Position numbers and translations under genes: made by a program. Below, piece after piece: positions 6,540 to 7,210 of a DNA stretch of 7,210 nucleotides. A model generated the notes under the pieces. The model saw only the letters and a list, made by a program, of their open reading frames with translations. It was not told the DNA's origin and made no database searches. Source of the stretch: Planctomycetota bacterium (GTDB lineage Bacteria > Planctomycetota > Phycisphaerae > Tepidisphaerales > Tepidisphaeraceae); contig JAKORQ010000323.1 in the NCBI GenBank assembly GCA_029777755.1, positions 1-7,210 of the forward strand, read 5' to 3'. The first letter of the stretch is position 1, and every line of letters begins with the position of its first letter.

Positions 6540-7210
6540 ATGGCAATCAGACTGATTATCAGCGACGTGGATGGGTGCATCAGCCCGGAGGAGTCAATCG
6601 CCTGGGACATCGAGCCGTTTGCCCAGCTGTGCAGACTTTCGCGCGATGCCTCGGCCGGGCGCAGTGACCTTGCGCCGCTGACGCTATGCACCGGCCGGCC
6701 GCAGCCGTATGTCGAGGCCCTCATGAAGCTGCTCGACATCCGTTACCCGGCGATCTGCGAGAATGGAACGGTGATCTACGACCTGGCGCACAACCACTCG
6801 CGCTACGCGCCGGGCCTGACACAGGAGAAGATCGTCGGCCTGCGGGCCATCCGCAGCTACATCGAGACGGAGATCCTGCCGCGCTTCAACGCCCTGCTGC
6901 AGTTCGGCAAGGAGGCGCAACTCTCGGTCTTCTCCAAGACGCCGGAGATCTTCAACGAGATCAAGCCGATGATCGAGCAGTTCGCCCGCGACCATAAAAG
7001 CCCGGACGTGGTGGTGAACGCGTCGCACTTTTACCTGAACATCACGCTGGCCGGGATTGATAAGGGCTCGGCCATCAGACACATTCTCAATGAACTGGGC
7101 CTGAGGCGTGAGGAAGTAGCCGGCATCGGCGATACCGAGGGCGACCTGCCGCTGCGGCGCGAGGTAGGCTTTTTCGCCTGCCCGGCCAACGCCACCGAGC
7201 AGGTGAAGAA
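6540..7210 (+). CDS. HAD-superfamily phosphatase (subfamily IIB, Cof/sugar-phosphatase-like), 3' truncated
   Basis: The frame opens with ATG at 6540 and stays open to the window edge (223 codons visible), so the C-terminus is missing. All four HAD motifs are visible: I, ISDVDGC (nucleophile Asp9, acid/base Asp11); II, LTLCTGRP (Thr51); III, DKGSAI (Lys175); IV, GIGDTEGD (Asp198, Asp202). Between motifs II and III lies an inserted cap of about 85-165, starting soon after ICENGTVIYD, which fits subfamily IIB (Cof-type, sucrose-phosphate or mannosyl-3-phosphoglycerate phosphatases). It probably dephosphorylates a phosphosugar in the cytoplasm; the substrate is not decidable. It begins only seven bases after the glycosidase stop with a weak Shine-Dalgarno, indicating an operon and likely translational coupling. 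The link suggests joint roles in glycan or amino-sugar turnover (inference). If ribosomes stop at the upstream TAG, coupling could be reduced. Confidence 0.9.
   Translation, partial: MAIRLIISDVDGCISPEESIAWDIEPFAQLCRLSRDASAGRSDLAPLTLCTGRPQPYVEALMKLLDIRYPAICENGTVIYDLAHNHSRYAPGLTQEKIVGLRAIRSYIETEILPRFNALLQFGKEAQLSVFSKTPEIFNEIKPMIEQFARDHKSPDVVVNASHFYLNITLAGIDKGSAIRHILNELGLRREEVAGIGDTEGDLPLRREVGFFACPANATEQVK

Noticed and set aside
5345..6739. Minus-strand open frame of 464 codons opposite the glycosidase and phosphatase genes
   Set aside because: It spans two real plus-strand genes and the gap between them, shows low-complexity shadow composition and matches nothing. Its length is explained by GC-rich codon bias.

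Overview
The window is GC-rich bacterial DNA and is gene-dense. It holds six protein-coding genes, two of them cut by the window edges, plus one probable small gene in an otherwise repeat-bearing intergenic region. The taxonomic signal is indirect. A cytoplasmic-type family 20 glycosidase, a jelly-roll sugar-binding-like domain and intergenic repeats of the 'CTCCGTGG' kind recall Planctomycetota or relatives (for example Phycisphaerae-like metagenomic genomes). That is an inference from general resemblance, not a demonstrated assignment.

Left part (1-1098, + strand): the 3' end of a gene for a beta-sandwich, carbohydrate-binding-module-like protein overlaps by four bases (ATGA) a complete endonuclease V gene (nfi), a deaminated-base repair nuclease with its catalytic residues in place. 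Then comes a stretch of about 550 bases (1099-1652). It contains a probable 71-residue, extremely charged small protein on the minus strand with a strong Shine-Dalgarno, a block of inverted and direct repeats (1419-1552), a tandem 8-base repeat (1561-1584), and a perfect 10-bp hairpin that is the likely terminator of atpD.

Middle (1653-4564, - strand): an M20-family metallo-dipeptidase is followed downstream by atpD, the F1 ATP synthase beta subunit. atpD has a candidate promoter of its own in the 113-base gap. Neither atpG nor atpC flanks it, so the beta gene stands apart from the usual F-ATPase operon.

Right part (4565-7210, + strand): from a compact divergent intergenic region with back-to-back candidate promoters runs a two-gene unit. 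The first gene is a family 20 beta-N-acetylhexosaminidase-like enzyme interrupted by one in-frame TAG at 5894-5896. The same frame continues for another 211 codons of convincing family-20 C-terminal sequence. Seven bases later begins a HAD-superfamily (Cof/IIB-like) phosphatase that runs off the window. Together they suggest intracellular amino-sugar or oligosaccharide turnover plus sugar-phosphate dephosphorylation.

No CRISPR array, transposase, tRNA or rRNA, and no convincing new multi-gene system, was seen. The points most worth checking are the amber-interrupted glycosidase, the solitary atpD, the charged small gene, and the repeat cluster between nfi and atpD.
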